Source: QHXW01 sp035280425
GTDB lineage: Bacteria; Acidobacteriota; Terriglobia; Bryobacterales; Bryobacteraceae
Direction: 5' to 3'
Assembly (NCBI GenBank): GCA_035280425.1
Contig: DATEFW010000016.1
Coordinates: 62,001-126,000, forward strand
Length of the DNA stretch: 64,000 bases
Of the stretch, positions 34,994-44,324 are shown piece by piece; the stretch's first letter is position 1, and every line of letters starts with the position of its first letter. Made by a program: the position numbers and the translations under genes. The notes under the pieces were generated by a model. The model saw only the letters and a list, made by a program, of their open reading frames with translations. It was not told the DNA's origin and did no database searches.

Positions 34994-36259
34994 ATGGTGC
35001 ATGAAAACGCGCCGCATGGAAGAGTGCTGCGGCCCGGGCAAGTGCGGGGCGTCAATCGCGCGGTGGTGCTGGAGCTGCTGCGTCGGAACGAGCGCCTTTC
35101 CCGCGTGGAGATCGCGCGGCGCAGCGGGCTTTCCGAAGGGACGGTTTCGCGGATCATCGCGGAACTGTTGGGCCGGCACCTGGTGGCGGAAGATGGCCCG
35201 GAAGTCTCGACCGGCGGCCGGCCAGCCACCCGGTTGCAGCTCGAGCAGAGCCGCGTTTCGGTGGGCGTCGATATCCAGCCGTGGGAAATGCGCTTCGCCG
35301 TCGGCACAATGAAAGGGCAGATCCGCGAGACCGGACGCTGCCGTACCCCACCGTCACCGGAGCAAGCGATGGAAGTCATCGCCGAGCAGTTCACGCTCTA
35401 CAGCAAACGTTTTGGCAAGGACTCAGTGGAAGGCCTGGGCATCAGCACGCGGGGCATTGTGAACAGCGATACCGGCGTGGTGGAACTGGGGAACAATCCG
35501 GAGTGGGTGCGCGTGGCCATGAAGAAGCGTTTGCAATCCATGCTGGATGCGCCGGTGTTTGTGGAGCACAACGTACGCGCGGCGGCTCTTGCCGAGTACA
35601 GTTACGGCGATCCCGAAATTCATCGACGGCACTGCCTGCTGTTTGTGGCTGTGGATGACGGCGCCGGAATCGGTATTGTTCTGGACGGACGGGTGTATCA
35701 CGGTCCACGCATGGCGGCAGGGGAATTCGGCCAGATGGTGATTGCGGCGACGGATGGCCCGGAGCGCGCCGACCGGCCGGGATGTCTGGAAAAGCTGGTC
35801 GCAAATCCGGCGGTATGCGAGCGTTATAACGCGCTCGCCGGGGTGAAGGAGCCGACGGCGAAAGGCGAAACGACCGCACAGGTCGAGCGCATTTGCGAAC
35901 TTGCGATCGATGGAAACCGCGCCGCGATGGCAGCCATCCGCGAAACCTGCCGCTATCTGGGAATCGGCATCGCGAACGTGGTTTGGGGACTGGATGCCGA
36001 CGCTGTGATCTTTGACGGCACGCTCACGAAGGCCTGGCGGCTCGCGGGACCATGGATCGCAGAACAATTTCCCAGCCCTGAACTTCTGAATTTTCAGGAT
36101 CTGATGCTGCGGCCTTCGGCGCTTGGCGGGGAAGCGGCTATGATCGGCGCAGCGACGCTGCCTTTTATGCGATTGTTCTCGACGGGCGAGCGCGCCAGTG
36201 TGACGAGCGCGACACTGCACAACTGGGCCGCTGAGGCCAAGCCGACAACGGCGGCATAA
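34994..36259 (+). CDS. ROK-family transcriptional regulator lacking kinase and zinc residues
   Basis: A 421-residue NagC/XylR-like protein. A winged HTH spans about residues 18-70 (LELLRRNERLSRVEIARRSGLSEGTVSRIIAELL). The ROK sugar-binding fold follows (VSVGVDIQPWEM, GLGISTRGIVNSDTG, VDDGAGIGIVLDGRVYHG). The catalytic Asp of the usual NDxN is replaced by N193 (VEHNVRAA), the zinc His of GEIGH by Q247 (GEFGQM), and the CxCG zinc cluster is missing apart from C264. It should therefore sense a sugar-like ligand without phosphorylating it. The ATG has AGGAAAG upstream. Its target genes may be the flanking peptidase, permease or DUF4091 genes. Confidence 0.88.
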   Translation: MVHENAPHGRVLRPGQVRGVNRAVVLELLRRNERLSRVEIARRSGLSEGTVSRIIAELLGRHLVAEDGPEVSTGGRPATRLQLEQSRVSVGVDIQPWEMRFAVGTMKGQIRETGRCRTPPSPEQAMEVIAEQFTLYSKRFGKDSVEGLGISTRGIVNSDTGVVELGNNPEWVRVAMKKRLQSMLDAPVFVEHNVRAAALAEYSYGDPEIHRRHCLLFVAVDDGAGIGIVLDGRVYHGPRMAAGEFGQMVIAATDGPERADRPGCLEKLVANPAVCERYNALAGVKEPTAKGETTAQVERICELAIDGNRAAMAAIRETCRYLGIGIANVVWGLDADAVIFDGTLTKAWRLAGPWIAEQFPSPELLNFQDLMLRPSALGGEAAMIGAATLPFMRLFSTGERASVTSATLHNWAAEAKPTTAA

Positions 36260-36264
36260 GCGCC

Positions 36265-37554
36265 CTATTCCGGCCCGCCGCACCAGCGGCAAACAAACCG
36301 GAGCAGCGTCCTGGCGGCGTCGAGAGCCGAGTCGATCTCCAGGTACTCGTCGGCACCGTGAGTGTTGCCGCCCTTGGCGCCCCAGAGCACCGCGGGCATC
36401 CCGAACGCCTGGTGGAAAACGTACATGTCGCAAGGACCTTCGATGCCCACGATGGGCGGTTCCTGGCCCAACACGCCCGCTGCGCATTGCGCCAGTTCGC
36501 GGATCAGCGGCTCGGATTTGAGAATCGCCGAACCGGGCAGCCAGCGGATGGGAAATTCGACTGCGGGCGGGCGACTGAACAGCTCAGGCGCGCCGGCCAC
36601 CATCGCGTGGAACCATTCGAAGAACTCACGCTCGATATTTTCCTGGGTTTCACCGGGCATGGCCTGCCAGTACATTTCGACCTGGCAGGTTTCGGGAATC
36701 GTGATCGGCTCGCGTGTTCCCCACGGGCTGGTAAACACTTTGGTAATGGATACGGGCACCGGATCGGCGTGCTGTGCGTACATTTCATGCACGCGGGCTT
36801 TGGTGCGGCGCGCCGCCGCGAACTCCTGCACGCGCGCGAGCAGGTAGGTTAGCTGGTCCACTACACCCACCGGAAATTTGCCCTCGTTGAGCACGCCGCC
36901 GGCGGCGTGCAGCGTGATATGCGCGGTGCGGCCGCCGCGCTGGGCGGGACAGATACGCAGAAACGACGGCTCCGAGATGATGGCCGCATCGGCGTTAAAG
37001 CCGGCAAGCCGGCCGGCGAGAGTGCCGTTGACGCCGCCGAACTCCTCATCCACGACGGTTTCGAAAACGAGATCGCCCCGCAGCGAAATTCCCAGTGCGT
37101 GGAGGGTCTCGATAACAAACAGATTGGTCCCGACTCCGCCCTTCATGTCATTTGAGCCGCGGCCGTAAAGCCGATTATCTTCAACAGTTGCATCGAAAGC
37201 ACCGCGCGTCCACGGCTGAGTTCCACGTGGAACCGTATCGATGTGGCCCGAAAGCAGGAGCGACCGGCCCCCGCCGGCGCCTTTCCGGCGCGCGCCCAGG
37301 TTGGGGCGGTTGGAGTAATTGCGGCCCTTCCAATAGAGCGGATGATCGGTGAGGCCAGGAACGCTATCGAGACCGTAGATGCATGGCTGCCAACCGAGTT
37401 TGCCCAGAAACTCCGCGATATAGTTCTGGCACGCGCATTCAGCCCCGGTGGGCGGCGTGTTTTCGGATGGAATGCGCACCAGGTCGCGAACGATGCCGAT
37501 CAGGCGATCGCGGTGATGGTTAACATAGGCATCGAGCTGTTGTGCGAGTGAAAT
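36265..37554 (-). CDS. M20-family metallopeptidase (ArgE/DapE type)
   Basis: About 430 residues with the di-zinc M20 signature: LLLSGHIDTVPRG, LYGRGSNDMKGGVGTNL with the bridging Asp, VDEEFGG with catalytic and ligand Glu, and the late THGADEYLEI with the last His. It would hydrolyse an N-acyl amino acid or small peptide. No ATG, GTG or TTG lies near the natural N terminus. A perfect AGGAGG stands four bases before an ATT at 37554, just past the stop of the permease gene. The only conventional start is ATG at 37644, inside that gene. It is coupled to the APC permease upstream. Confidence 0.85.
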   Translation of the reverse strand: MSLAQQLDAYVNHHRDRLIGIVRDLVRIPSENTPPTGAECACQNYIAEFLGKLGWQPCIYGLDSVPGLTDHPLYWKGRNYSNRPNLGARRKGAGGGRSLLLSGHIDTVPRGTQPWTRGAFDATVEDNRLYGRGSNDMKGGVGTNLFVIETLHALGISLRGDLVFETVVDEEFGGVNGTLAGRLAGFNADAAIISEPSFLRICPAQRGGRTAHITLHAAGGVLNEGKFPVGVVDQLTYLLARVQEFAAARRTKARVHEMYAQHADPVPVSITKVFTSPWGTREPITIPETCQVEMYWQAMPGETQENIEREFFEWFHAMVAGAPELFSRPPAVEFPIRWLPGSAILKSEPLIRELAQCAAGVLGQEPPIVGIEGPCDMYVFHQAFGMPAVLWGAKGGNTHGADEYLEIDSALDAARTLLRFVCRWCGGPE

Positions 37555-37562
37555 GGATCCTC

Positions 37563-38927
37563 CTAGGTGAACTCCAGTTTTTTGGGCGGCACGCGAAACC
37601 CGCGCGTGAGAAAGGCCAAATACAGCGCTCCGACCAGCAGCCAAACAAAACCCACCAGCTTGGCTTTATTGGTGAGGCTCATCCAGACATAGCCACACAC
37701 CGCCGCGCCCGCGAGCGGAAACAGCAAATTCGTAAACAGGCAGATCCCGCTGCGCTGGCCCAGCCGCAGGTAGTAATGACGAATCACGCTCAGGTTGACC
37801 AGAATGAAACCGACGAATGCACCGAAGTTGAGCAGCTCAACGGCGAGTTGAAACCGGATGGCTAGCGCGCCGACCAGCGAGACCGCGGCCATCAGCCAGA
37901 TGCTGCGCGTGGGTGTCGAGTAGCGGGGATGAATATAAGCGAAGATTTTTTGTGAGATTACGCCGTCGCGTCCCATGCCGTAGAGGAGACGAGATGCTCC
38001 GGCCTGGCCGGTCAGCGCACTGGCCAACCCTGCTACCAACAGCACGAATGTCAGGCACCCGACCATCCAAGCGCCGCCGATGCGCCGGCCGATATCTAAA
38101 ATCGCAGTTTCCGTTTCGGGGAAGCTCTTGTAATCCGGCCAGGCAAGCGCGGCCAAATAGACGGTCACCACGCAGAAGACGGTCTGCAGCACGCAGACGA
38201 TCACGGTGGCGAAAGCCACATCGCGCTCGGGGTGCAGAGTATCTTCGGCGAGTGTCGAGACGGCGTCGAATCCGATGTAAGAAAGAGCCGCGATGGCGGC
38301 GCCCAGCATCAAAGGCCGCACGGCAAAGCTTTCGGGACGATAGATGCCCGCCGCGGAAATCAAGGCGCCGGCTCCCGAAGCATTCGCCACAAAGCGCGCC
38401 GCGAGCCATATGAAAAGCACCGCGCACGCGGACATCACGATCATCATGACGGTGCCGGCTCGCGCCGTGACGCGAATGCCGCGCAGATTGATGAGCGTAA
38501 TGACCAAGGTGAAAAAAATCGCCCAGGCCGAATATGGAATTTCGGGCGCTATGCGGGCGGCGGTCAGGGCCGCGTAAATCACGCTGAGCAGCGGGATCAG
38601 AAAATAATCGAGCATCATGGCCCAGCCGGCAAGAAAGCCGACGTGCGGATTGAGTGCGCGCTCGGCGTACGTATAGGTCGAGCCTGCCGAGGGAAACGCA
38701 CCGGACATTTTGCCGTAGCTTGCGGCGGTGAACAGCATGGCTACCATCGCGACCAGGTAGCTCAATGCGGCGTGGCCTTGCGAAACCTGTTGCACGATGC
38801 CGTAAACCGGGTACGGCGCGGTGGGGGTGAGGATTACGAGGCCGTAAAGAATCAGATCGCGGCGCGAGAGAACGCGTTTGAAGCGCGGCGGTGCATCGAC
38901 CGTGGTCCTCGCGGCGGGCTCAGCCAT
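37563..38927 (-). CDS. APC-superfamily amino acid permease
   Basis: A 454-residue inner-membrane transporter with about 12 hydrophobic segments. RRDLILYGLVILTPTAPYPVYGI is the first helix, GAFPSAGSTYTYAERALNPHVGFLAGW the APC consensus loop, and GFDAVSTLAEDTLHPERDVAFAT and GQAGASRLLYGMGRDGVISQKIF later family motifs. It probably imports an amino acid or amine by symport. The M20 peptidase begins at its stop, so the pair may import and process an acylated amino acid or dipeptide. Confidence 0.92.
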   Translation of the reverse strand: MAEPAARTTVDAPPRFKRVLSRRDLILYGLVILTPTAPYPVYGIVQQVSQGHAALSYLVAMVAMLFTAASYGKMSGAFPSAGSTYTYAERALNPHVGFLAGWAMMLDYFLIPLLSVIYAALTAARIAPEIPYSAWAIFFTLVITLINLRGIRVTARAGTVMMIVMSACAVLFIWLAARFVANASGAGALISAAGIYRPESFAVRPLMLGAAIAALSYIGFDAVSTLAEDTLHPERDVAFATVIVCVLQTVFCVVTVYLAALAWPDYKSFPETETAILDIGRRIGGAWMVGCLTFVLLVAGLASALTGQAGASRLLYGMGRDGVISQKIFAYIHPRYSTPTRSIWLMAAVSLVGALAIRFQLAVELLNFGAFVGFILVNLSVIRHYYLRLGQRSGICLFTNLLFPLAGAAVCGYVWMSLTNKAKLVGFVWLLVGALYLAFLTRGFRVPPKKLEFT

Positions 38928-39009
38928 GGGGAGATTTGGTTTTCCTTTACAAAACGTGTATGCTTCGATTTTAGTTGCTTACCGATCACAAGTAAGTTAC
39001 GCCCGTGAT

Positions 39010-40848
39010 ATGGAACTGTCAATTAAAAGGTGGATATGCGCTGCCACGATTGTGATCGCAGCGCTGCCGGCATTGGCCGAAAATCACCCAGCCGAGCTGG
39101 CAGCCACCGGAGAATTTCAACGTCCCGATCCGTTCGGCGGGATCGTCGCGGCGGATCAAGGCGCCGGCGCGGCCTTCCTGCATTCCGTGTCGCTCGAAGG
39201 CGCTCGCGGCGGGTACGTGTCGTTTCACCTCATTGCGAAAGTGCCGGTATCCGGTCCGTACACGCTGGCATTGCGGTTCGAGGGCGACGCCGGAAAGCTT
39301 CAGGCGGATCTTTACCGCGAGTGGTTTCACTTCACCGACTCCGACAAGAAGTATTACCCGGATGCGTTGATTCCGGTCGGCAAGGAGTATCGCTCGCGTA
39401 TGCCGGAGCCGGACAACCGCATCGACCGGCAGACGGCGCAGGCGTTCTGGGTGGATTTCTGGATTCCGCCGGATGCACGGCCCGGTGTTTATCGCGCACG
39501 CGCCGTGCTGGAAGCGGGCGGGAAATCGAGCGCGCTGCCCATTGAGTTGAAAGTTCTGCCCGCGGCCGTTCCGGATGACGACGTGATCCTGATGGATCAC
39601 AACTCCTACGGCACGTCGTGGCTTGCGGAGGATTATCCCAATGTCAGCCACAAACTGGGCGCGGCGTTTTTCGAGAGCGACGAGTTCTTTCGCCTGATCC
39701 ACGATTACCACAAGATTTTTTACGAGAACCACGGGATTTTCCATCAGCTCGGCTACGGGCATGCAGGCAAAGTCGGGCCGGAATTTGCACCGGTGCTCGA
39801 AGGCTCCGGACGCCGGCGGCACATCGCCAACTGGGATCTCTACGACCGCCATTACGGCCCGCTGTTTGACGGCTCGGCATTCGCGCAAACGCGGCGCGGC
39901 GCGCGGCCGATTCCGTTCGTTTATCTGCCGATCAATCCGGAATGGCCGGCATCGTTCGTCAACTGGGGCGAGCCGGGTTACGAGGCGGAATTCGTCAACG
40001 TGGTTTCGGAAATGGAACGCCACTTCCGCGAAAAAGGCTGGACGCGCACCCACTTCGAAATGTTTTTCAACCACAAGAAGCGCTACATGGGCTTCCCCTG
40101 GGATGGCGATGAAGTGCGCTTCCCGCGCGATAACCGCTACTTCCTGGAATACGGGCGGCTGCTGAAGAAAGCGTTGCCTGCCGGCACGCCGGTGAAGTTT
40201 GTCTTCCGCGCGGACGCGAGCTGGGATATGGAACACCAGTTTCAGGAGCTCGCCGGCGTGGTGAACATGTGGATCGCGGCGCGAGACGTGTTGAGCTGGC
40301 TTCCGGGAATGCCGCAGAAGCTGCGAGATCGCGGCGACGTGATCTGGTTTTACTCCGGGCCGCCCGCGGTGACGGCGCCAGCTTCTACGATCACGCAGTT
40401 TGCGCTCCAGGGCTGGATTTGGGGGACCGGCGGTTTCGTGCACTGGCTGACCACCAGCGCCGGAAATGATCCATGGTTCCATTTCAACGGCGGCGGCACG
40501 GCGCTGGTTTATCCCGGCGAGCGCTTCGGCGTCGAAGGACCGATCCCGAGCGTGCGGCTGAAGATTCAGCGCAATGAAGTCCAGGAATTAACTTTGCTCG
40601 ATCATTTTCGAGATCGCATGCCGCTCGAAAAGCTGAAGAGCGAAGCCGCCCGGCTGTACAACCACACCACGCTCGCCGATTGGTACAACCCTCGCCCGGC
40701 GTTCGCCAGCGAGTCCCCTTCGGAATGGAGCGGCACGGCGCTCGACGACGCGACCAAGTCTGCCCAAAGTCACCTGGAAAAAATCGATCCGGACGCCTGG
40801 GCGCGCGTGCGCCAATACATTCTGCGGCTGGCTGCGGAGGAAAAATGA
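39010..40848 (+). CDS. Secreted DUF4091/GH123-like protein
   Basis: A 612-residue exported protein with a signal peptide (residues 1-23, RWICAATIVIAALPALA). An Ig-like N-terminal domain (PGVYRARAVLEAGGKSSALPIELKVLP) precedes a TIM-barrel-like region. D367-E368 in PWDGDEVRF resemble the adjacent acid pair used by GH123 enzymes, and GWIWGTGGFVHW and PSVRLKIQRNEVQELTLLDHF are DUF4091 features. It probably acts on an N-acetylated sugar; activity is inferred. I chose the ATG at 39010 for the signal peptide. It begins an operon of three genes linked by ATGA overlaps. Confidence 0.82.
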   Translation: MELSIKRWICAATIVIAALPALAENHPAELAATGEFQRPDPFGGIVAADQGAGAAFLHSVSLEGARGGYVSFHLIAKVPVSGPYTLALRFEGDAGKLQADLYREWFHFTDSDKKYYPDALIPVGKEYRSRMPEPDNRIDRQTAQAFWVDFWIPPDARPGVYRARAVLEAGGKSSALPIELKVLPAAVPDDDVILMDHNSYGTSWLAEDYPNVSHKLGAAFFESDEFFRLIHDYHKIFYENHGIFHQLGYGHAGKVGPEFAPVLEGSGRRRHIANWDLYDRHYGPLFDGSAFAQTRRGARPIPFVYLPINPEWPASFVNWGEPGYEAEFVNVVSEMERHFREKGWTRTHFEMFFNHKKRYMGFPWDGDEVRFPRDNRYFLEYGRLLKKALPAGTPVKFVFRADASWDMEHQFQELAGVVNMWIAARDVLSWLPGMPQKLRDRGDVIWFYSGPPAVTAPASTITQFALQGWIWGTGGFVHWLTTSAGNDPWFHFNGGGTALVYPGERFGVEGPIPSVRLKIQRNEVQELTLLDHFRDRMPLEKLKSEAARLYNHTTLADWYNPRPAFASESPSEWSGTALDDATKSAQSHLEKIDPDAWARVRQYILRLAAEEK

Positions 40849-41405
40849 AGACGCTACTAATTTCTCTGGTGCTGCTGGCGCCGCTCGCGGCAGCGGATCG
40901 CGACATGGCTCGGGAACTGGAGGATGTTGCGCGCGTGGCAACGGCGATGGTGGATGGCGACGTCTGCCAGCGCATCGTGACGGCGCGGGCTCTTGATTAC
41001 ATGTTCAAGAACGATCCGCACGATCCCTGGGTGGCGGGCGACAACTACGAAGTCAACGACGACGCCTTCATCGCAGTGAAGAAAACGCTGGAGCGCGTGG
41101 CGCGGCTCGCTCCGTTTCCCGCGGACGTGAATTTGTGGATGCCGATTGACGGCCACCCGGACAAAATCCGCGTGGTGATCCGGAACGTGCACGAGCTGAG
41201 CCAGTTCTGGCCCTGGGCCGCGCTTTACCAGGATATGATTCCACAGATGAAACAAGTGCTCGAGACAGGGCGCCGCGTGACGGTTGAGCAGAAACAGGGC
41301 TGGGTTTCGGTGCTCGCGCCGGTGTACAACAGTCTGGGGGATATCGTGGCTGTGGCGGAAGCGGTGAGCCAGAAGCGGCTCGATGCGCACGAGAACGTAA
41401 AATGA
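40845..41405 (+). CDS. Secreted Cache-like protein
   Basis: A 186-residue protein with a signal peptide (residues 1-17). The mature domain is helical at first and ends with WVSVLAPVYNSLGDIVAVAEAV, resembling the final strands of single-Cache ligand-binding domains (APVYNS.GDIVAV). Unlike most Cache domains it has no attached kinase or receptor module. Both ends overlap neighbours by ATGA, so its product probably works with the flanking secreted enzymes. The function is unknown. Confidence 0.7.
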   Translation: MKTLLISLVLLAPLAAADRDMARELEDVARVATAMVDGDVCQRIVTARALDYMFKNDPHDPWVAGDNYEVNDDAFIAVKKTLERVARLAPFPADVNLWMPIDGHPDKIRVVIRNVHELSQFWPWAALYQDMIPQMKQVLETGRRVTVEQKQGWVSVLAPVYNSLGDIVAVAEAVSQKRLDAHENVK

Positions 41406-43432
41406 TCCGATCGCGAAGCTTGTTGATGATGATGCTGCCTGCCGCGGCGTGTGCGCAGGTGAGCGTGCAGGCGGTGCTCGATCAGGTGAGGACGGAAGTG
41501 AACCGCGAGCAGGCGATGAATTATATGCGCCAAGCCTATTCGACCGACCGCTGGTTCACTTTTCCGAAGTTTCAGGAAACCGCCGAATACCTGGTGCGCG
41601 CGATGCACGAGGCTGGATTCGAGCACGTGGAACTGCTGGGCGCGCCCGCCGATGGCGTTACGCAGGTGGGTTACTGGACCGAGCCGATGGCCTGGGATGT
41701 CAAACAGGCGAAGCTCGAGCTGACCGGCGCGGATGTGCCGGCTGAGTTCCGCGTGCTGGCCGATCGCGAAAAGGTGCCGACGTCGCTTGGAATGTGGAGC
41801 GGGCCGACGCCCGTGGGAGGCGTGACGGCGGAGATTGTCGAATGGCATCCAAACGGCGACATGCGCGGCAAGCTCGTGCTCACGAAGCAGAACCCCGCAA
41901 ATCTCAAGTGGGATCTGGTGAAGAAAGGCGTGCTGGGCGCGATCAATACATTCACCGAAAACCCGGAGCTCAAGGACGGCCGGCAGTGGATCAACGCGTG
42001 GGGCGATAACGGCTGGGCTTTCACCAAGGGCAGCGCGCCGCTGCTGTGTTTTTCCATTACGCCGCGCCAGGCGGAGTTTGTGCGCAAGCTGCTGGCATCG
42101 GGACGGCCGGTTCGCGCCCATGCGACGGTCGACAGCCGCTACTATGCGGGTGTCTATCCCTATGTCACGGGTGTGATTCCAGGGAGCGGATCGGATGAAG
42201 AAGTGCTCACACTCGGCCACAGCTCGGAGCAAGGCGCGCAGGACAATGCCACGGGTGTGGCCGCGATGCTCGAATCGCTCGCGACAATCAACCGGCTGAT
42301 TGCATCCGGAAAACTCGCGCGGCCGAAACGCACGATTCGAATTCTGCTCATGGGTGAAATGTACGGGTCGATGCATTACGTCTCGACGCATCCCGACCGC
42401 ATGAAGCGCACGGTGGCGGCCATGACTGTGGATACTCCGGCGTCTTCTTACAACCTCGCAAACACAGAGTTCACCTGGTATATGAATCCGCACGTGGCCA
42501 AATCCTATACGGACGCCTTCGTATTGCATGTTGCCCAGCTTTACCTTCCAACGGTCCACCGCCGATGGCACTGGCACGAATTCATGAGCGGAACCGATAC
42601 GTATCTGGCGGAGCCAACCGTGGGAGTGCCGACCGTCTGGCCGTATTGCACAACCGGTGTCGAGACGCATCACAATAGCGAGGACACACCGGACCGTGTG
42701 GACTGGCGTTCACTGCGCGATCTGGCGGTGATCGATGCGACGTACCTGTATTATCTGGCGAATGCCGGCGAGCTGGAGGCGCCATGGCTCGCGCAGCTTG
42801 CGGCCACTCGCGGTTATGACCAGATTCTCAGCAACACCGCGCCGTTTATCGACAAGGCTTCGCTCGCCAAAAACGGAGCGGATCTGGGACGCGTGCTGGC
42901 GCGCGGGCTCGACCAGATCGATTATTCGGTGGATCGCGAGAGCCAGGCGGTGCTTTCCGTTCTGCGCTTGGTTCGGGAAGCGCGGCGCGATGCCGTCAGC
43001 GCAGAGATCAAACCGCTCGTGAAACGTCTCGAAGATTCCGGCCGCGATCAATCCAGCCGGTTGCGGGAGGCGGTGAACCAGCGAGCGGTGCAAATTGGCG
43101 CGGCTCGGCCGGTCGAGCCGGTCGCCGAGCCTGACCCGCAAATGGCCGAAGCGGCGCACATCATCGTCAAGCGCAAGCGGTTCGGCACGATTCCGCTGGA
43201 TGAAATCCATCCGGACGATCGTGAAGGTTATCCCTCGGGCGCCTGGGACGGAACCGTGATCGCCGCGCTCTACTGGTGCGACGGCCATCGCAACCTGGCC
43301 GACGTGATCCGGTTGACGCGGGACGAACTGGGCGTCGAGAAATTCGATTTCGTCGGCTACTTCAAGTTCCTGCGGAAACGCGGCTACGTCGATTTCGCCG
43401 GTAGCGAACAAGCCGCAAACCGCGCCCGGTAA
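41402..43432 (+). CDS. Secreted M28-like peptidase with C-terminal winged-helix-like extension
   Basis: A 676-residue exported protein. A PA-like insert lies around residues 115-240. The M28-type core has GHSSEQGAQDNATGVAAMLE with the His and Asp zinc ligands, MGEMYGS where the usual GEExGLxGS second Glu is Met and three residues are missing, MTVDTPAS, and VETHHNSEDT for the last His. Residues about 605-670 (WDGTVIAALYWCDGHRNLADVIRLT, FDFVGYFKFLRKRGYVDF) resemble a small winged-helix module. Activity is uncertain because of the altered site. It is the third gene of the coupled operon. Confidence 0.82.
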   Translation: MIRSRSLLMMMLPAAACAQVSVQAVLDQVRTEVNREQAMNYMRQAYSTDRWFTFPKFQETAEYLVRAMHEAGFEHVELLGAPADGVTQVGYWTEPMAWDVKQAKLELTGADVPAEFRVLADREKVPTSLGMWSGPTPVGGVTAEIVEWHPNGDMRGKLVLTKQNPANLKWDLVKKGVLGAINTFTENPELKDGRQWINAWGDNGWAFTKGSAPLLCFSITPRQAEFVRKLLASGRPVRAHATVDSRYYAGVYPYVTGVIPGSGSDEEVLTLGHSSEQGAQDNATGVAAMLESLATINRLIASGKLARPKRTIRILLMGEMYGSMHYVSTHPDRMKRTVAAMTVDTPASSYNLANTEFTWYMNPHVAKSYTDAFVLHVAQLYLPTVHRRWHWHEFMSGTDTYLAEPTVGVPTVWPYCTTGVETHHNSEDTPDRVDWRSLRDLAVIDATYLYYLANAGELEAPWLAQLAATRGYDQILSNTAPFIDKASLAKNGADLGRVLARGLDQIDYSVDRESQAVLSVLRLVREARRDAVSAEIKPLVKRLEDSGRDQSSRLREAVNQRAVQIGAARPVEPVAEPDPQMAEAAHIIVKRKRFGTIPLDEIHPDDREGYPSGAWDGTVIAALYWCDGHRNLADVIRLTRDELGVEKFDFVGYFKFLRKRGYVDFAGSEQAANRAR

Positions 43433-43539
43433 GACAAGACGCGCCGTACTTTCAGCAGGTTAGCGGCTGCAAAAGTAACGATACGGACTATAGAAACTTT
43501 TGATTGGACCTGGTCCAAACTCCCGCACTACGCTCAAGA

Positions 43540-44289
43540 ATGGGCCCGATGACTCCGCAAGTTGACCTCTTGCATCAGACCAGCAAAATCGTCAGCTCCG
43601 GTTTGACGCTGGATGACATGCTGCGGGAACTGGTGCAGCTTGTCGTCGAACTAACCGGCTGCGACGCATGCCTGGTTTACCTGGCTGAGCCGGGCGGCGA
43701 GGTGGTTCTGCGGGCATCGCAACTGCCGCACACCGCCGAGATCGGCAAGATCCGCATCCGGCCCGGCGAAGGTGTGACGGGCTGGGTGGCGGAGCATCAT
43801 TCGGTTGTTGCGCTGGCCTCGCGAGCCTCGGCGGATGCGCGGTTTAAAAAATTTTCGACGCTCATCGAAGACACGTTCGAGGCGTTTCTCTCGGTTCCGC
43901 TGGTGAGCGGTGGCCGGATGATCGGCGTGATCAATGTCCATCACCGTGACCCGCACGCGCACACGGCCGAGGAAGTGACGCTGGTGGCGTTTATCGGAGA
44001 ACAGATGGGCGGCGCCATCGCCAAGTCGCGGCTGACTGTAGAGAACGCGCGGCTCCAGGAAGAGACGCTCGAGATGAAGCGCCAGCTCGAAACGCGGAAG
44101 CTGGTGGAGCGTGCCAAGGGCATCCTGCAGCACAAGCACAAGCTCACCGAAGAGGAGGCTTATCTCCGGCTTCGCAATGAGAGCCGGAGGATGCGGCGTC
44201 CCATGCGGGAACTGGCTGAAGCCATCATCCTGGCGGAAGACCTGATTCCGAAAAACGAGACCAATCACCAGCGGCGGGAAGCGTCATAA
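43540..44289 (+). CDS. GAF-ANTAR sensor/RNA-binding antiterminator
   Basis: A 249-residue cytoplasmic regulator. A GAF domain fills residues 5-150 (LVVELTGCDACLVYLAEPGGEVVLRAS, RPGEGVTGWVAEHHSVVAL, VPLVSGGRMIGVINVHHRDPH). A short coiled coil leads to ANTAR at about 185-235 (LVERAKGILQHKHKLTEEEAYLRLRNESRRMRRPMRELAEAII). ANTAR domains bind paired hairpins in mRNA to prevent termination. The start may be the ATG at 43540 or a TTG at 43504. No kinase is adjacent. Confidence 0.88.
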   Translation: MGPMTPQVDLLHQTSKIVSSGLTLDDMLRELVQLVVELTGCDACLVYLAEPGGEVVLRASQLPHTAEIGKIRIRPGEGVTGWVAEHHSVVALASRASADARFKKFSTLIEDTFEAFLSVPLVSGGRMIGVINVHHRDPHAHTAEEVTLVAFIGEQMGGAIAKSRLTVENARLQEETLEMKRQLETRKLVERAKGILQHKHKLTEEEAYLRLRNESRRMRRPMRELAEAIILAEDLIPKNETNHQRREAS

Positions 44290-44324
44290 TCCGATCGTCC
44301 GAATCCTGGGTGCGAGGTTTCCAG

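Noticed and set aside
39019..40482. 487-codon minus-strand frame opposite the first DUF4091 gene
   Set aside because: Shadow of a gene with signal peptide and family motifs on the plus strand.
41225..42673. 482-codon minus-strand frame opposite the M28-like gene
   Set aside because: Antisense shadow; the plus-strand gene is fixed by ATGA coupling and family motifs.
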